The translations under genes and the position numbers were made by a program. From Siphonodentalium dalli (lineage: Eukaryota; Mollusca; Scaphopoda; Gadilida; Siphonodentaliidae): a DNA stretch of 64,000 bases. Location: NCBI GenBank assembly GCA_032622095.1, contig CP136065.1, forward strand, positions 205,696,151 through 205,760,150. The letters are read 5' to 3'. Under the pieces are notes generated by a model that worked only from the letters and a program-made list of their open reading frames with translations, had not been told where the DNA came from and ran no database searches. Below, in pieces: positions 1-11,240 of the stretch. The first letter of the stretch is position 1; each line of letters begins with the position of its first letter.

Positions 1-1190
1 ATGTATGAGTCTGATGGTAATTGCCACTAAACATATTTTTATAAGTTTTTGGTCACCGTCCCGTCCCTGTTTCGGACCCAAGCGGCGCCACTTTTGACAT
101 CATTAAACCACACACTTAAACTCATTATAGAGATGAATATATATAAAATTTATGAAAATTGGCGAGTATACAAATTCGTATCAAATTTAGGGCGACCATT
201 GCATATCAGCAATATCTCTCACCCAAAAGGCACCAATTTGGCGCATTTAAACCGCACGATTAGAGTATTCGTATCATGGAGAAGAATATGTATCAATCAG
301 GTGGAAATCGGCGCTAGACATATTGTTTATTGATATCATGGAGATTATTATTTGTAAGTTTGGTGCTAATCCGCGACTAAACAATTTTTTATCAAAAATT
401 AGTGCCCACCCCACCCCCATCTCTCACCAAAGCAGCACCAATATGACGTCTTTAAAAATCACACGATTATATTGCTAATATCATGGATAGAATGTGTATC
501 AATTTGGTGGAAATTGGCGCTAAAAATATTGTGTATCAATTTTGGTGCCCCTTTCCCTTTCAGTGCACCCCTGACTCAATGACGCCACTTTTGACAGCTT
601 TAACTCACACCATTAGACACCTCATACCCAGTCTGGAGTAAACTACATACCCACATAAGTTTCGTGGCAATCGGCGACTAAACCAATTCTTGTCAGATTT
701 AGTACTCACCCACCGCCCCCCATAATCTCTCATCCCAACGACACCAATTTGGCGTCTTTAAATCACACAATAAGATTCCTTGTATCATGGAGAAGATCTC
801 AGAAGAATGTGATCAAATTGGTGGAATTCGGCGCTAAAATTATTTTGATCAATTTTGTGCCCCTCTCCCCTTCCGGGCATCCCTGACGCGAACGGCGCGA
901 CTTTTGACATATTTAAACCACACCATTAGATTCCTCATATTATGGGGATGATTATATAAAAGTTTGGTGGCAATCGGCGACATTTGTTTTCTGCCCCTCC
1001 CCTTTTCTGTCCCTGACAACAACGGCGCCACTTTAGAAAATTCTAACCCTCGCCATTATCTTTCTCGTAAAAAGTAACCCATATTAGACCCCTTTTGTGC
1101 CATCTAGGTGGTCCCCTGTGAATTTCTATAGAACACATACAGACAGACAGACATACATGCGCAAATATAGATATAGATGGTATCATTATA
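1..1190 (-). repeat. Repeat family E, tandem diverged copies
   Basis: Several diverged units of roughly 300 bp carry recurring motifs: GGCGCCACTTTTGACA, TTGGTGGCAATCGGCGAC, GTATCATGGAGAAGA and GGAAATTGGCGCTA. The block ends at GTGAATTTCTATAGAACAC and a CAGA microsatellite. An inverted counterpart is at 26020-27640. No coding frame survives. Confidence 0.7.
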
Positions 1191-2816
1191 TGTATGAGCA
1201 CAAAATTGGCACGTAATTATCTTAATTAAATTTGTGCGGATTGTAAGTCATTAACTGTCCATTCAAGCCACAATCTTTAAAGTCAGCGAGGTCGAATTGA
1301 TTTCAGATGCGAAAGGCCGCTAATAACGAAAATATTTCGTCATACTGAAGCGCAGAATACCGTATACTACTAGTACTCCCGTGTGATAATGGACAACAAG
1401 TTTTTTCTTTGGTGAGTCTGCTTATTCAGCGAAATCACGTGTCATCACGTCATTTAAGCTTTATGCGGTTACGTCTGAGGCATGGATGACACTAACCGCA
1501 AGATGTATCTAGCTCAAGGACAATATTTTTTCGAGACATCCGGGTATGTGCACAGAAACCGCAATCTCTGGATATCTGCGTACACGTGTGTTAATAGGTT
1601 AATTTGTCGGGGTAAATACATGCAATACATGAATGTATGAGCTAGGGACAGGGGTGTTGGGTGTTTCACTCTTCAACTTGGGCCAAAATATTAATTGGAA
1701 ATTTCATACAAATGTAGTTTGAATTTGTTCTGATAGTTTGATATTCCATTTCCAACCAGTATTCAGTGAAATTTTGAAATAAACCAAAGGTCGAATATTG
1801 ACCTACATTCGGTCAAATATTTGGGCATAAATGGCAATAAGTTCGGCATTTCCAACAATAGGGGGCGTGTTAGATTCGGACATTCCCAACTGTTGGAAAG
1901 TGTGAAGTACCAGTTGTGGTGTGCAAATTGACTTTCTGTGACATACTATACACGGTGGAGGGTTTTCGACTCGAGTGATATGCGTTTGAGATTAGAACAT
2001 ATGAAGACGAGCGAATGGAGGTCACATGCAAGTAAATATAAATGGTCTAAACTCAACATGACGAGAATGAGAGGGTCAATTTCCCTGGAACGCTCGTTAC
2101 GGTCGCCAACACAATTACCATTGCATGTTCTGACTGTGAGGGTCGTCAACTCATCAAGCTAATGGCAGTAAATCTGTACACGAAAGTCGTGAATTATCCG
2201 TTGATGAGAATGGATGGGGGCGCGCGCGACGATGATCACATCGGAAATGCGCAGGCGAATATGCGCAATGCTTCATTAAGATCAGTGAAACCGATTTCGC
2301 TAACGATCGTTGTGCCGAACCGCGCACAATGCTCAAATAAAAAAATCTATGGAAAAGAAAATGGATGCGATTCTTGCGAACAGCAAGTTGCATATCTGCA
2401 CAGGGATATGCACATTTCACCATCGATTGGTGCACTGCGTGAGCCACACGGAGTGGTTTAATACATCGTTTATATTCATGAAGTGGTGTGATAACTTAGT
2501 ATCAGCCGCTCAGCTGGGCGCATATGCAACGTTGAATTCCTACAGAATAGATCAATTAAACGTGGATTGATCTGAGCTGTATGAACAATCTTCGGCCGGC
2601 ATATGCTTTCCGAACACGTTAATAGAAGTCAAACCTTCCTTTCGCGTCGTCACGAATACTATCTGTGGAGTGTGTTTCTTTCTCACCATGAACAAAATTA
2701 ATTAGAAAATAGTCATCCCTGTAATTTCAAAAGGGTTCTGGCAACTCAAGGCCAGCAAAAAAATATGCAGAACCGAATAGCCATTATTGTGTTCATTAGA
2801 GTACGATTTCGCGACC
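1191..2816. other. No feature recognised
   Basis: Unique-looking AT-rich DNA. Overlapping short frames on both strands near 1940-2460 show no conserved domain. Confidence 0.5.
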
Positions 2817-3640
2817 ATAGAACCAATTGGTTCTTCGTTGGAATGGTGTATAATCAAATCAAGAACCAATTGGTTCTCAAGTCGCCTGTTAGCATCGAAC
2901 AAAACGAAGAACCTATTCGTTCAACCTGGAACCAGATGCTTTAAAGCTACACGACGATTTGCGCTCCAAAATACACCTAACATTCGCTTTTGAATTTTTC
3001 TCAGTATCGAAATAAGTCGATACATATCTGAACTACCTTTCTGCGAGCATTATGTAACCCAAAAAGACGTAATGAAAATACAACTCTGAACATGGTGTTT
3101 GGGTACCAAACACAAAACAGCCATTTGAACAGAAAAGAGCGTTCCGTGGTAGTCTGTTCCTGATATGGTAGCAATAAAGAGCGTTTGTCTGACTTCTGGC
3201 GAAAAGTTGGAAACGGCTGAAAAATGTTTTTCAGAGCATATGAAGCCGGTATATCAATAGTTCGTTTATTTATCGAGCTATCGTACCCGTGGCTCCAAAT
3301 TACGTAAAAAAAATTGGAGGTTCGAATGAGCCATGCCCGTTTAAAAGAACTGGTTATTGATCAACAAAGAACCAAATGGGAAATGCTAGGTTCTATAATT
3401 TATCTCTTTAACAGAACCAAACAAAGAACCAAAATTGTTAACAAGATCCAAAAAAAACTTTTCTATGGTTCTACAATATTGCTACATTTTTGACACACTT
3501 TATCAATAGCGGACCCTAAAGAACCAAGAGGTTCCAACTTGGTTCTGTCACAGAACAAAATACCAAGTTGTTTCATCACAAGGACCAAATTGTTCCAGAG
3601 GGGTTCTGCGGAAAGAACCAAGCGAAATGCAACTATAGAT
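2817..3640. repeat. AGAACC/GGTTCT motif cluster
   Basis: About 18 copies of AGAACC or its complement occur, including two perfect 16-bp palindromes AGAACCAATTGGTTCT (2819 and 2863) and paired sites near 3369, 3413, 3426, 3520 and 3603. Repeat Q copy 1 (2941-3344) splits the cluster in two. Probably a worn low-order repeat; a protein-binding array is only a possibility. Confidence 0.55.
2941..3344 (+). mobile_element. TTAA-flanked repeat Q, copy 1
   Basis: Begins TTAAAGCTACACGACG and ends GCCATGCCCGTTTAA. Internal landmarks are GCGCTCCAAAATAC, a CTCAGTATCGAAATA block, GTGTTTGGGTACC and GGAGGTTCGAATGAGCC. Further copies are at 7505-7943 (same strand) and 20408-20862 (opposite strand). The two ends are weak inverted repeats around ACATGGC, and TTAA lies at both borders. 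It interrupts the AGAACC-rich block at 2817-3640. Confidence 0.7.
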
Positions 3641-4223
3641 TGTTCACGAAGAGCCGAATCGTTTTCGTTGCTTAATTAATAAAGTGACAAATGAGGCTAG
3701 CTGGCTAGCTACATGTACATGTGAATAGTGCTCTTACTCATAACCCATCGATTCCACAAAAAGAAAACTGGTGTAGTGGTGTGGCTTGTCTCCTGCTGGT
3801 TAGCAGTCATAGTTCGGATAATAAATTCAACACACACAATGTTTGTACAGCATAAAGTTCACTGTAGTTGTGAAAAAAAAAAAATGCATGTATGAAAACA
3901 CATCTGGACTATGTCATTCAGTACACTTAAGGGTCTAGGTTATTATTAACTCATTAGTCTATGAAATTGTACAACACAATGCAATACGAATGCGAAATCA
4001 TATCGATATTTAAAACAAATTGTCATTTTCAAATGAATGTATAAATTTTAGATTCAAATGTTAGTATGGTGTGTTAATTGCTTATATGTGCGTTAACACT
4101 GTGCGTTAACATATATCATTGTCATCAAAATAAAAATAGAAAGTGTAAGTGAATTATTGTGTCTTATATTACAGTCCGTAAAATATATAATATCAAAATT
4201 TTGAAAACCTAACGCCGCTATAA
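3641..4223. other. No feature recognised
   Basis: AT-rich, with only a short GCTAGCTGGCTAGCTACATG run at 3699 that is locally self-similar. Confidence 0.5.
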
Positions 4224-4330
4224 CATCCGCCGGGGTACCCAGAGTCACCACAACAAACTTGGCTGAAATCGGTCAAGGGATGTGGGAGAAAAATTGCGAA
4301 CAGACAGACAGACATATCCTACTCTTTATA
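4224..4330 (+). repeat. Retroelement-like 3' end with CAGA tail
   Basis: GCTGAAATCGGTCAAGGGAT and GTGGGAGAAAAATTGCG lead into CAGACAGACAGACA. Such a read-out into (CAGA)n is commonly seen at the 3' end of invertebrate SINE/LINE-type repeats. No 5' part or coding sequence is visible. Confidence 0.5.
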
Positions 4331-4539
4331 TATAACACATCCTACGCTCCCGTCCATAGCACCAAGCCCGCTTGTCATCAATGGATTGCAAAGAAAGATC
4401 GCAAATATTCATTTACTCTGACCGCTAACACGAAGTCAATCGTGAGCCCCCATTCGTGAAACTCAATAACTCTATGGTCTTATAACATCTACACCGGAAA
4501 TCGGGGCAAATGAGGCTCCCAGCACGGTGCGATTAATTG

Positions 4540-6900
4540 GGGACCTCGGGAGATATGTATGCGAAGGTCGGGAGGGGAGGTAACGAGTTTCCGATATACT
4601 GATCAGAAGTCGCGGCGTGTCGCTGCGAACGCTGTGTAGTAGATATGGACGCGTCTCCGTTATGTCTGGTTAATAAAGAGATTCCGTTTCGAACTATTGT
4701 AGGTGAATATACATGTATCGGTCCTACTAAAAGCCGACCGCACCCGTCCGCACCTCCCCAGGGGACCGATCGAGATGGGGCATGCACTATCGCGCAGAAT
4801 AGACATGTATGTACCAAATTTCCAACCCCAAGTCGATAGCTCGAGCGGAAACGGCACAGTTAACCCCTAACTTGCGGCCGGTTCTGTCAGGTACGCAAAA
4901 TAAAAAATAGGCGCCGACCGCACCTTCCCCGGCTGCCTGACCACGAAAATGGACATCATACCATGCGGCGAACAACCCCTCCTGCATCCATGGGTGTAGG
5001 GGCAAGTCGCTAGCTTAACGGATGGGTTCTCATCTCGAAATAGTAACAGCTGTTATTAAAAAAGTCGACATGATATTCATACACACTCAAATAAATAGCA
5101 AAATTTTATTTAAAATAGAATTACACCCATGTCTACAAGTATACATGTAGCCCCACTCGCACATATCAGTCGCTTATATTATAAACACCGAGCGTGTAGA
5201 GTCACGTGGTCTGGCTGTAGAAGTTACAACCCCTACATTCCACACAGTGGCTAGAAGCGGAATATCTTTGTTATTGTTAGCCACATGCAAGAACAGACGT
5301 ATACCCGTACATAACTAAACCCCTGGTGAAGTACAACGTATTAGCGCTTACCAGTGCAGACTGACGCACATACACAACCGATAACAACACTGCGTCTTGA
5401 CTGACACACGTAAATGACCCGGAGTAAAGCTCCTCTGTATACTTTCAGAGAGTTGTTTTCCTCAACGTAATAGCAGGGGTACAGTAATGCCCAAAGTAAT
5501 TGACCACTTAGCCACAGCATAATTATGGGTAATTTTTCAGGATTTAGTCGGAAATATGGCTTGTAGCCATTCATCGGAAAGCTCTCGCCGAGGTTAAGTG
5601 GTCAATTACTTTGAGCATTACTGTATGTTCGGCCACCAACAAAGCAGGAAAACCTGGTTGTACTAGTATGCCAACGACCACAATAACTATTATCCCGGAA
5701 TGTCCAGGAATGTCCCGGAATGTCCAAACAAAAACTCTCTACAGTTTAAAACTTTTGAGTTTCCGATCGACTGATCCGAAGTTACGGCGTATCATTGCGT
5801 GGATATGGACCGCTATATATTGCGGCGGGTCACACACAACACAGATGAGAGCACTTGCAACAGCAAAGGTCCGGATGCGTAACATTATATATAACAACTA
5901 CGACATGTCAAGTACATGTATTAGGTATGTCCGCTTACCAGGGCAGAGTGACTGCTCTTATCCAAAAAAAAAATACACAACATATTTCAACACTGGATAT
6001 TGACTAACCCACGTATATGCCCCGGAATAAAGCTTCTTTTATACTTTCAGAGACTTGTATTACAGGGGCGTGTTCGTCTACCAACAAAAGGGGAAAACTG
6101 GGTGGAACCACACGGACAGACTCTTATTTATTCTATAAAATACCATAACAAAACCAACCTCTGTAGTTGAGTTTCCGATATATAGACGGATCAGAAGTAG
6201 CAGCGTGTCGTTTCGACCGCTGCGTGGATATGGACCATTATGTCTTGATATTGTTGTGAGCCACATGCCAGAACAGACGCGAGCACCACAGTAAAATAAT
6301 GTTTAATGTCTGGACGGGTGCGATTATAGAACAACCCTATGTAACACATCAATTACATGTATTACTGTATAGATGAGTCAGTTTATATCAGCGCAAGTTA
6401 TTTTCAAAGAGACATAAGAAACTAACCGCATATTTCCTGTATACACAATATATTTTAACGCTTAATCTTATCTAACAAGCGTCTGTGTTCCGTATTAACG
6501 CTCCTCATTATACTGTTATAATTGTTTTCCTTACCGAAATCGCAGGACATTTGCACGGCCAACAACGAAGCAAGACAACCAGATGAATGCTGACGACTAC
6601 AAACTCTTTTATCCCAGAATATCAAAACAAAAAAACAACCGCTTTTGTCTAAAGTGGTTGAGTTTCTGATAGATTTACCAAAGGTGCCAGTGCGTCATTG
6701 TGGACGCTGTGTGGATGTGGGACCACTTATCCATTGTGTCTGGATATTGTTTCTGGCCAGATACAGCAAAAAACGCGAGCACGACAGATCGACAATGACA
6801 CACTGTCTCGACGCGTTCACGTAGAACACCACTAACAAATCGATACATGTATTAGTGGTGTTCTCTTACTGTCGCAGGTTATTCTCAACTACATGCATAC
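4540..6900 (+). repeat. Degenerate tandem repeat, units of about 500 bp
   Basis: The block GAGTTTCCGAT, GATCAGAAGT, GCGTGTCG, GTGGATATGGACC and GCCACATGC-AGAACAGACG recurs near 4590, 5750, 6170 and 6660 with partial copies between. Units are strongly diverged. The mariner MITE at 5480 sits inside one unit. The open frames here are not conserved between units, so I do not read them as coding. Confidence 0.6.
5480..5625 (+). mobile_element. Mariner-type MITE, copy 1
   Basis: TA at both borders, with inverted ends CAGTAATGCCCAAAGTAATT matching on the right side through TTACTTTGAGCATTACTG. The core ATTATGGGTAATTTTTCAGG and GGAAATATGGCTTG is shared with the 48.18 kb copy. It interrupts a degenerate host repeat. 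A related unit at about 6064 reads across the site without the insert, supporting TA duplication. No transposase; Tc1/mariner-type by target and CAGT start. Confidence 0.8.
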
Positions 6901-7504
6901 ATCAAGGAAAATGACAACGCTTCCAAATACACTGACATGTTTTAACACAGAATCTTGGCTAACGTATACCTGTTTAAAATGACCATGCATGCAGTTCTCG
7001 AATGCGTTACTTATCACAAACACAAATGAACACGCAGGTCTTCAACAAACTTAAAGATGTTGTTTGGAACAGTCATTGGTTTATTTGTTCAAATAGATTA
7101 ATTTTGGTTGGAAATCTTTTTTGGTCTTGAAATGGAGAATGTGTCGTTTTTGGAGAAGTGTGTATGCAAAATGTTACCAATGGTATCTTCTCCGAGAGAA
7201 CAGAACATTATGCCAGTGTTCATTAGCTCTAGCTTCTAGCGAATCCTTTAGTTTGAAGATGAAGCTTTAGTTATCGAAGATATAGTTTTTGAAAATAAGG
7301 AGATTTAAAAACTGTCATGGACATTTAAACATTGATTATTATATTGTGATGGAAGAAACTAAGCTAACGCGATGACAGAACAGACAGAAACAAGACACAT
7401 ATATTAGTATTAATAAAGATACATTAAATCATTGATTATTGTTGGCACACTTCCAAGGGATGAACAATCACGAAAACTTTTGAGCAGAAGTTTGTATTCC
7501 GGAT
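6901..7504. other. No feature recognised
   Basis: AT-rich sequence between the degenerate tandem block and repeat Q; nothing coding or structured stands out. Confidence 0.5.
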
Positions 7505-7943
7505 CTTAAAGCTACATGGCGGTTTGCGCTCCAAAATACGCATAATATTATTCGCTTTTGAATTTTTCTCAGTATCGAAATAGGTCGATAACTATCTGAA
7601 CTACCTTTCTAAGACCATTATGTAACACAAAAAAGACGCATTGAAGTAATGAAAAATACAATTGTGAATACGGTGTTTGGGTCCCAAACAAAAAAACCGC
7701 AATTTGCGCGACATGGAACAGAAAAGAGCGTTCCGTGGTAGTCTATTCCTGATATGGTAGCAATAAAGAGCGTTATCCGACTTCTGGCGAAAAGTTGAAA
7801 TCGGCTGAAAAATGGCTGTGTTTTTTCAGAGCATATGAAGCCGGCTTATCAATAGTTCGTTTATTTATCGACCTATCGTATCCGTCGCTCCAAATTACGC
7901 AGACATAACATTGGAGGTTCGAATGAGCCATGTCCGTTTGAGC
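7505..7943 (+). mobile_element. TTAA-flanked repeat Q, copy 2
   Basis: Starts TTAAAGCTACATGGCGG and ends GCCATGTCCGTTTGA, so the right TTAA is mutated. It shares all internal blocks with the 2.9 kb copy, including the AGAGCGTTCCGTGGTAGTCT segment. Confidence 0.7.
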
Positions 7944-8284
7944 GCAATATCGTCTCTATATTGAAAATTTGAAATCGAATATACTTTCCTTTGGCGATAA
8001 CAACTATGTACATGGTCGAAACAGGAAAGTTTGTCTGAAGTTATGCCATGTTTTTTCATCGACGTTTCACATTCTGGGCATAAGAGTGCGTCCCCCCCCC
8101 CCCCTTCGACCTCGACGTCGCACTTATGTACTATACTCTATATAACTATGGTTAGACGGTCACACCGTTCATAATGTGTTATTGGAAAGATATTAAAGGT
8201 TGCTATCACGGAATAGGAAACGACCGTCAACATTCCTATATTAGCCTGAATGAGAAAATAATGAAATTTGAATGTCATGGCGTT

Positions 8285-8365
8285 TGTACTGTGGACGCCT
8301 TTATTCGACGCCTGTGGGCCCACAGGAAGTAAGTGTCGCGACTTCCGGAATGGGAGGCGGAGTCT
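8285..8365 (+). repeat. Dispersed short repeat (partner at 11180-11240)
   Basis: ATTCGACGCCTG followed by CACAGGAAGTAAGTGTCGCG and ACTT occurs here and at 11189-11230. The second copy stops at the (TAGA)n run. Confidence 0.7.
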
Positions 8366-8507
8366 TGAGCGGAGCCAAGGGATATTTCGTGATTCAAGCG
8401 AAGAAAAATCGAACTCGGAGACGGATAGTGAGTGGTTATGCCTCCAGGTGTGCAGGTCTCAGACTTCCTCCTTACGCGCTGATTGGCCATTGCATAGAGG
8501 ATATCTG

Positions 8508-8650
8508 CACTTTTTGGTTTTGGTTGGATATGGGAATTTTCTCATGAGTGATGACAAAAAAAATGAATTTTCACGAGTGGCTGCCACGAGTGGAAATTCA
8601 TTTTTTTTGTCATCACGAATGCGATAATTACCATATCCAACCAAAAAGTG
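8508..8650. repeat. Palindromic element, arms about 70 bp
   Basis: CACTTTTTGGTTTTGGTTGG to TCACGAGTGG is mirrored to CCAACCAAAAAGTG. Its TCTCATGAGTG and TTTTCACGAGTGGCTGC core is shared with the inverted repeat at 9545-9656. Confidence 0.8.
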
Positions 8651-8928
8651 TAGATGTTCGGTTTATTATATTCTCCTCTCAGTTTGGCCCATTGCTCAAC
8701 ATGATAGTGGAGTAAAAAGTGCAAATTTGGATGCCAAAGCAGAGTCATGGTAATGAGCTTGTGCATATAAATATAGTTCCATTTTTCAGTCAGATTGGTT
8801 GAGGGATCAAGGGGCAACCTGAACGAAGCGATTTTAACTCATCTAGTACCGAATCACTTTTAATTTAAAAGCTAGAACACTTAACTCTTACATAACTGTA
8901 GCTTCCTGAAATTTTGCGAAAACCCTGT

Positions 8929-9480
8929 GCCAATGCATTCTCTTATATATGCGAGTCTCCCATAGGGAGCCTCGCATATATAAGAGAATACATTGGCCTA
9001 ACGGTATTACCTTGACATTGGGAGACTCGGATATATAAGAGAATGCACTGGCACATGATCTTTAATACTGCACCAGCGCAGCTCCCGTTATGAAAGAGTT
9101 TTAAATATTGCCAGCATGGGTTTATTTTGTTGAACGATTTATCGTAGGGGCAAGTTTTTGTGAAAACCCTGTGCCAATGCATTCTCTTATATAGGTGAGT
9201 CGACAATAGGTCGTCTCACATATATAAGAGAATGCATTGGCCCAACACATTTTATATTATTTTTTATAATTGTTAGAAAATGTAAGAATTGTTTTTAAAT
9301 GATAAAAAATTGGTAAAGAATTTAAGAAATATAAAATTAAAAAAATTGTTAAAGAATGTAAGAAAAATTTATAAAAATATGGTGAAGAGCGTAAGAAAAA
9401 ATGATAAAAGTGTTAATTTTTTTTTTTTTTAAACTTGCTAAAGAGTATAAGAAAATATTATAAAACTTCTTCCAAATCAA
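8929..9480 (+). mobile_element. Hairpin cluster with AT-rich repeat tail
   Basis: It contains a full hairpin (8929-8997) with a variant loop stem, a right half only (about 9022-9053), and another full hairpin (9173-9241). An AT-rich array of loose units like TTAAAGAATGTAAGAAAA follows to about 9480. Both full hairpins are preceded by GAAAACCCTGTGCC. The stretch 9054-9100 (TCTTTAAT, CCAGCGCAGCTCCCGT) recurs at 52536-52580 beside another hairpin, so it belongs to the element rather than to the host. Confidence 0.7.
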
Positions 9481-9544
9481 CACTTCTTTGTTTTAAGATT
9501 ACAACAAATGTCCCTTCCAAAATGAATCTACGTTAATTATAACA

Positions 9545-9656
9545 GTTTTTGTTTGAATACCGAAATATCTCATGAGTGTCTGGAAATAAAATATCGAATT
9601 TTCACGAGTGGCTGCACGAATGAGATGTTTCAGGTATTCAAACAAAAAACTGTAGG
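9545..9656. repeat. Inverted repeat related to 8508-8650
   Basis: Outer arms GTTTTTGTTTGAATACC and GGTATTCAAACAAAAAAC. The core TCTCATGAGTG and TTTTCACGAGTGGCTGC is shared with the 8.5 kb palindrome, so both probably belong to one family with different outer arms. Confidence 0.65.
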
Positions 9657-9798
9657 TATTCGTAATATTATATGCGCCTTATTAATGCTCCAAGTCGCTA
9701 AAGTATGCGGCATTTTCATTTATAATAGTACAACAATTACAAAACTCGGAAAGAAACAACTGGTCGCCGGCAAGCTGCAATGAAATATCTACAGCTAC

Positions 9799-9828
9799 AG
9801 TGAAATAGTGAAATCGTATTTCACTGTA
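9799..9828. repeat. Small hairpin
   Basis: CTACAGTGAAATA mirrors TATTTCACTGTAG around a short spacer. No run of T follows, so it is not offered as a terminator. Confidence 0.5.
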
Positions 9829-10091
9829 GCTTCGAAGAGATACATACGACGATATACGTTTCGGGTAACTTTCCGATAATTTATAGGAAAGCATATAATA
9901 TATTTAGTTTACTATGATTGCATTTCAGTGAGTGGTATCAAGGCTTTCTGAGATTTCTGTAAGAATGAAAACATGATCCCCTCGTCTCCATATTAAAAAA
10001 AGCACAGTGAGATATTTGTATGTATTTTATCATATTGCTTATATACAAAATTATATATACTCTATCCATTCACGACCGACAACAATAACAC

Positions 10092-10109
10092 CACCAACAC
10101 ACCACCACC

Positions 10110-10141
<32 letters not shown>

Positions 10142-10150
10142 CAACAGCAA
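10092..10150 (+). repeat. (CAC)n/(CAA)n microsatellite
   Basis: About 8 CAC triplets are followed by about 9 CAA/CAG triplets. It gives an open frame with His and Gln runs that has no other sign of coding. Confidence 0.9.
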
Positions 10151-10589
10151 CATTTCAACAAAATAGCCACATTTTTTGTCCCAGTTCATAGAAAATAATT
10201 GGAGAAAAATATTTCTTGGTGACACAAACTCCTGCTGACAAGTCACTCTGGTGGAAAATTAGTAATTTGATATACCCGTATCCAAACAGAACGTCCAGGA
10301 AGAGGTATACAATATTTAAAGATGGTGTGTCTCTTCTTGTATAGATTTTGGGGGTATAATGAGTCAGAGAGACCAGTCAACCAACAGTGCAACATACCCT
10401 CGCGGAAATATGCACACAATCAACATATAGGTACACAATGTGATTATTTGATTCTGAAATAAGCAGATAGTGGACTCTTACACGTTATTTCGTTTTGTGG
10501 CGCGGTCCATAGTGAAAATACTTGTTAAAGAGCGTACAGTTGAAAACTCGTGAGAGTTGGCTTATTTGTGTCATTGTCCGCACAAAATT

Positions 10590-10679
10590 GCTTAGAATCG
10601 CCTCATCGTGAGTCGATAATGTGACTAAATTGTTTTCATTTTCAGCACAATATCGACTCAAAATGAGGAGATTCTAAGC
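10590..10679. repeat. Inverted repeat, arms 29 bp
   Basis: GCTTAGAATCGCCTCATCGT and its mirrored partner ending AGATTCTAAGC flank a 32-bp spacer. Confidence 0.75.
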
Positions 10680-11028
10680 AGATAATATACCTAAAACAAG
10701 TTACGTTATAAGCAGATACTGTGCGGGTATTTGAGAGAAGAGGCTGGCAGATAATGTACTGGTGTTCGGGAGAACAGACTGAACACATCCTTATGTTACT
10801 GAGAACTATTTTCCGTATGCAAGTTTGCAGGAACTAGGACAGAACATTTTGCTAGTTTAGAACACTACACTGTACAGATGTGATGCGCGTATTTTTTTTC
10901 GATTGAAAATGCATAATTTAAAACACTTTTAAGTGAGATATTCACATGTGACACACAATGATTCTCTTATATTTTATTGTTTTTTTAGTACAGCTAGGTA
11001 AAATCGGTAGTGAAATGTGTATGACATC

Positions 11029-11101
11029 ATTAAAAAACTATCTAACAGTTCTTACTCCATGACATTGTCATGGAGTAAGAACTGTTAGATAGTTTTTTAA
11101 T
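11029..11101. repeat. Perfect 73-bp palindrome
   Basis: Two 36-bp arms (starting ATTAAAAAACTATCTAAC) mirror without mismatch around a single T. The sequence ACAGCTAGGTAAAAT with a following GTAGTGAAATGTGT-like stretch flanks it on both sides as direct copies (10990 and 11102), and one arm recurs at 11131-11160 before a (TAGA)n run. Confidence 0.85.
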
Positions 11102-11240
11102 ACAGCTAGGTAAAATTGATAGTGAGATGTGTTTGTCATGGAGTAAGAACTGTTAGATAGATAGATAGATAGATAGCTGACGCCATCATTCGACGCCTGC
11201 AGGCTCACAGGAAGTAAGTGTCGCGACTTTCTAAATGGGA

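Noticed and set aside
5611-6003. 130-codon frame
   Set aside because: Starts inside a MITE terminus and crosses degenerate tandem repeat units, with no conserved counterpart in sister units.
8268-8627. 119-codon frame
   Set aside because: It runs through a dispersed repeat and into a palindrome, and competing frames overlap it on both strands.
8929-8997. Hairpin module as a hammerhead ribozyme or tRNA
   Set aside because: No CTGATGA or GAAA core and no A/B boxes; it is a simple stem with a 3-nt loop.
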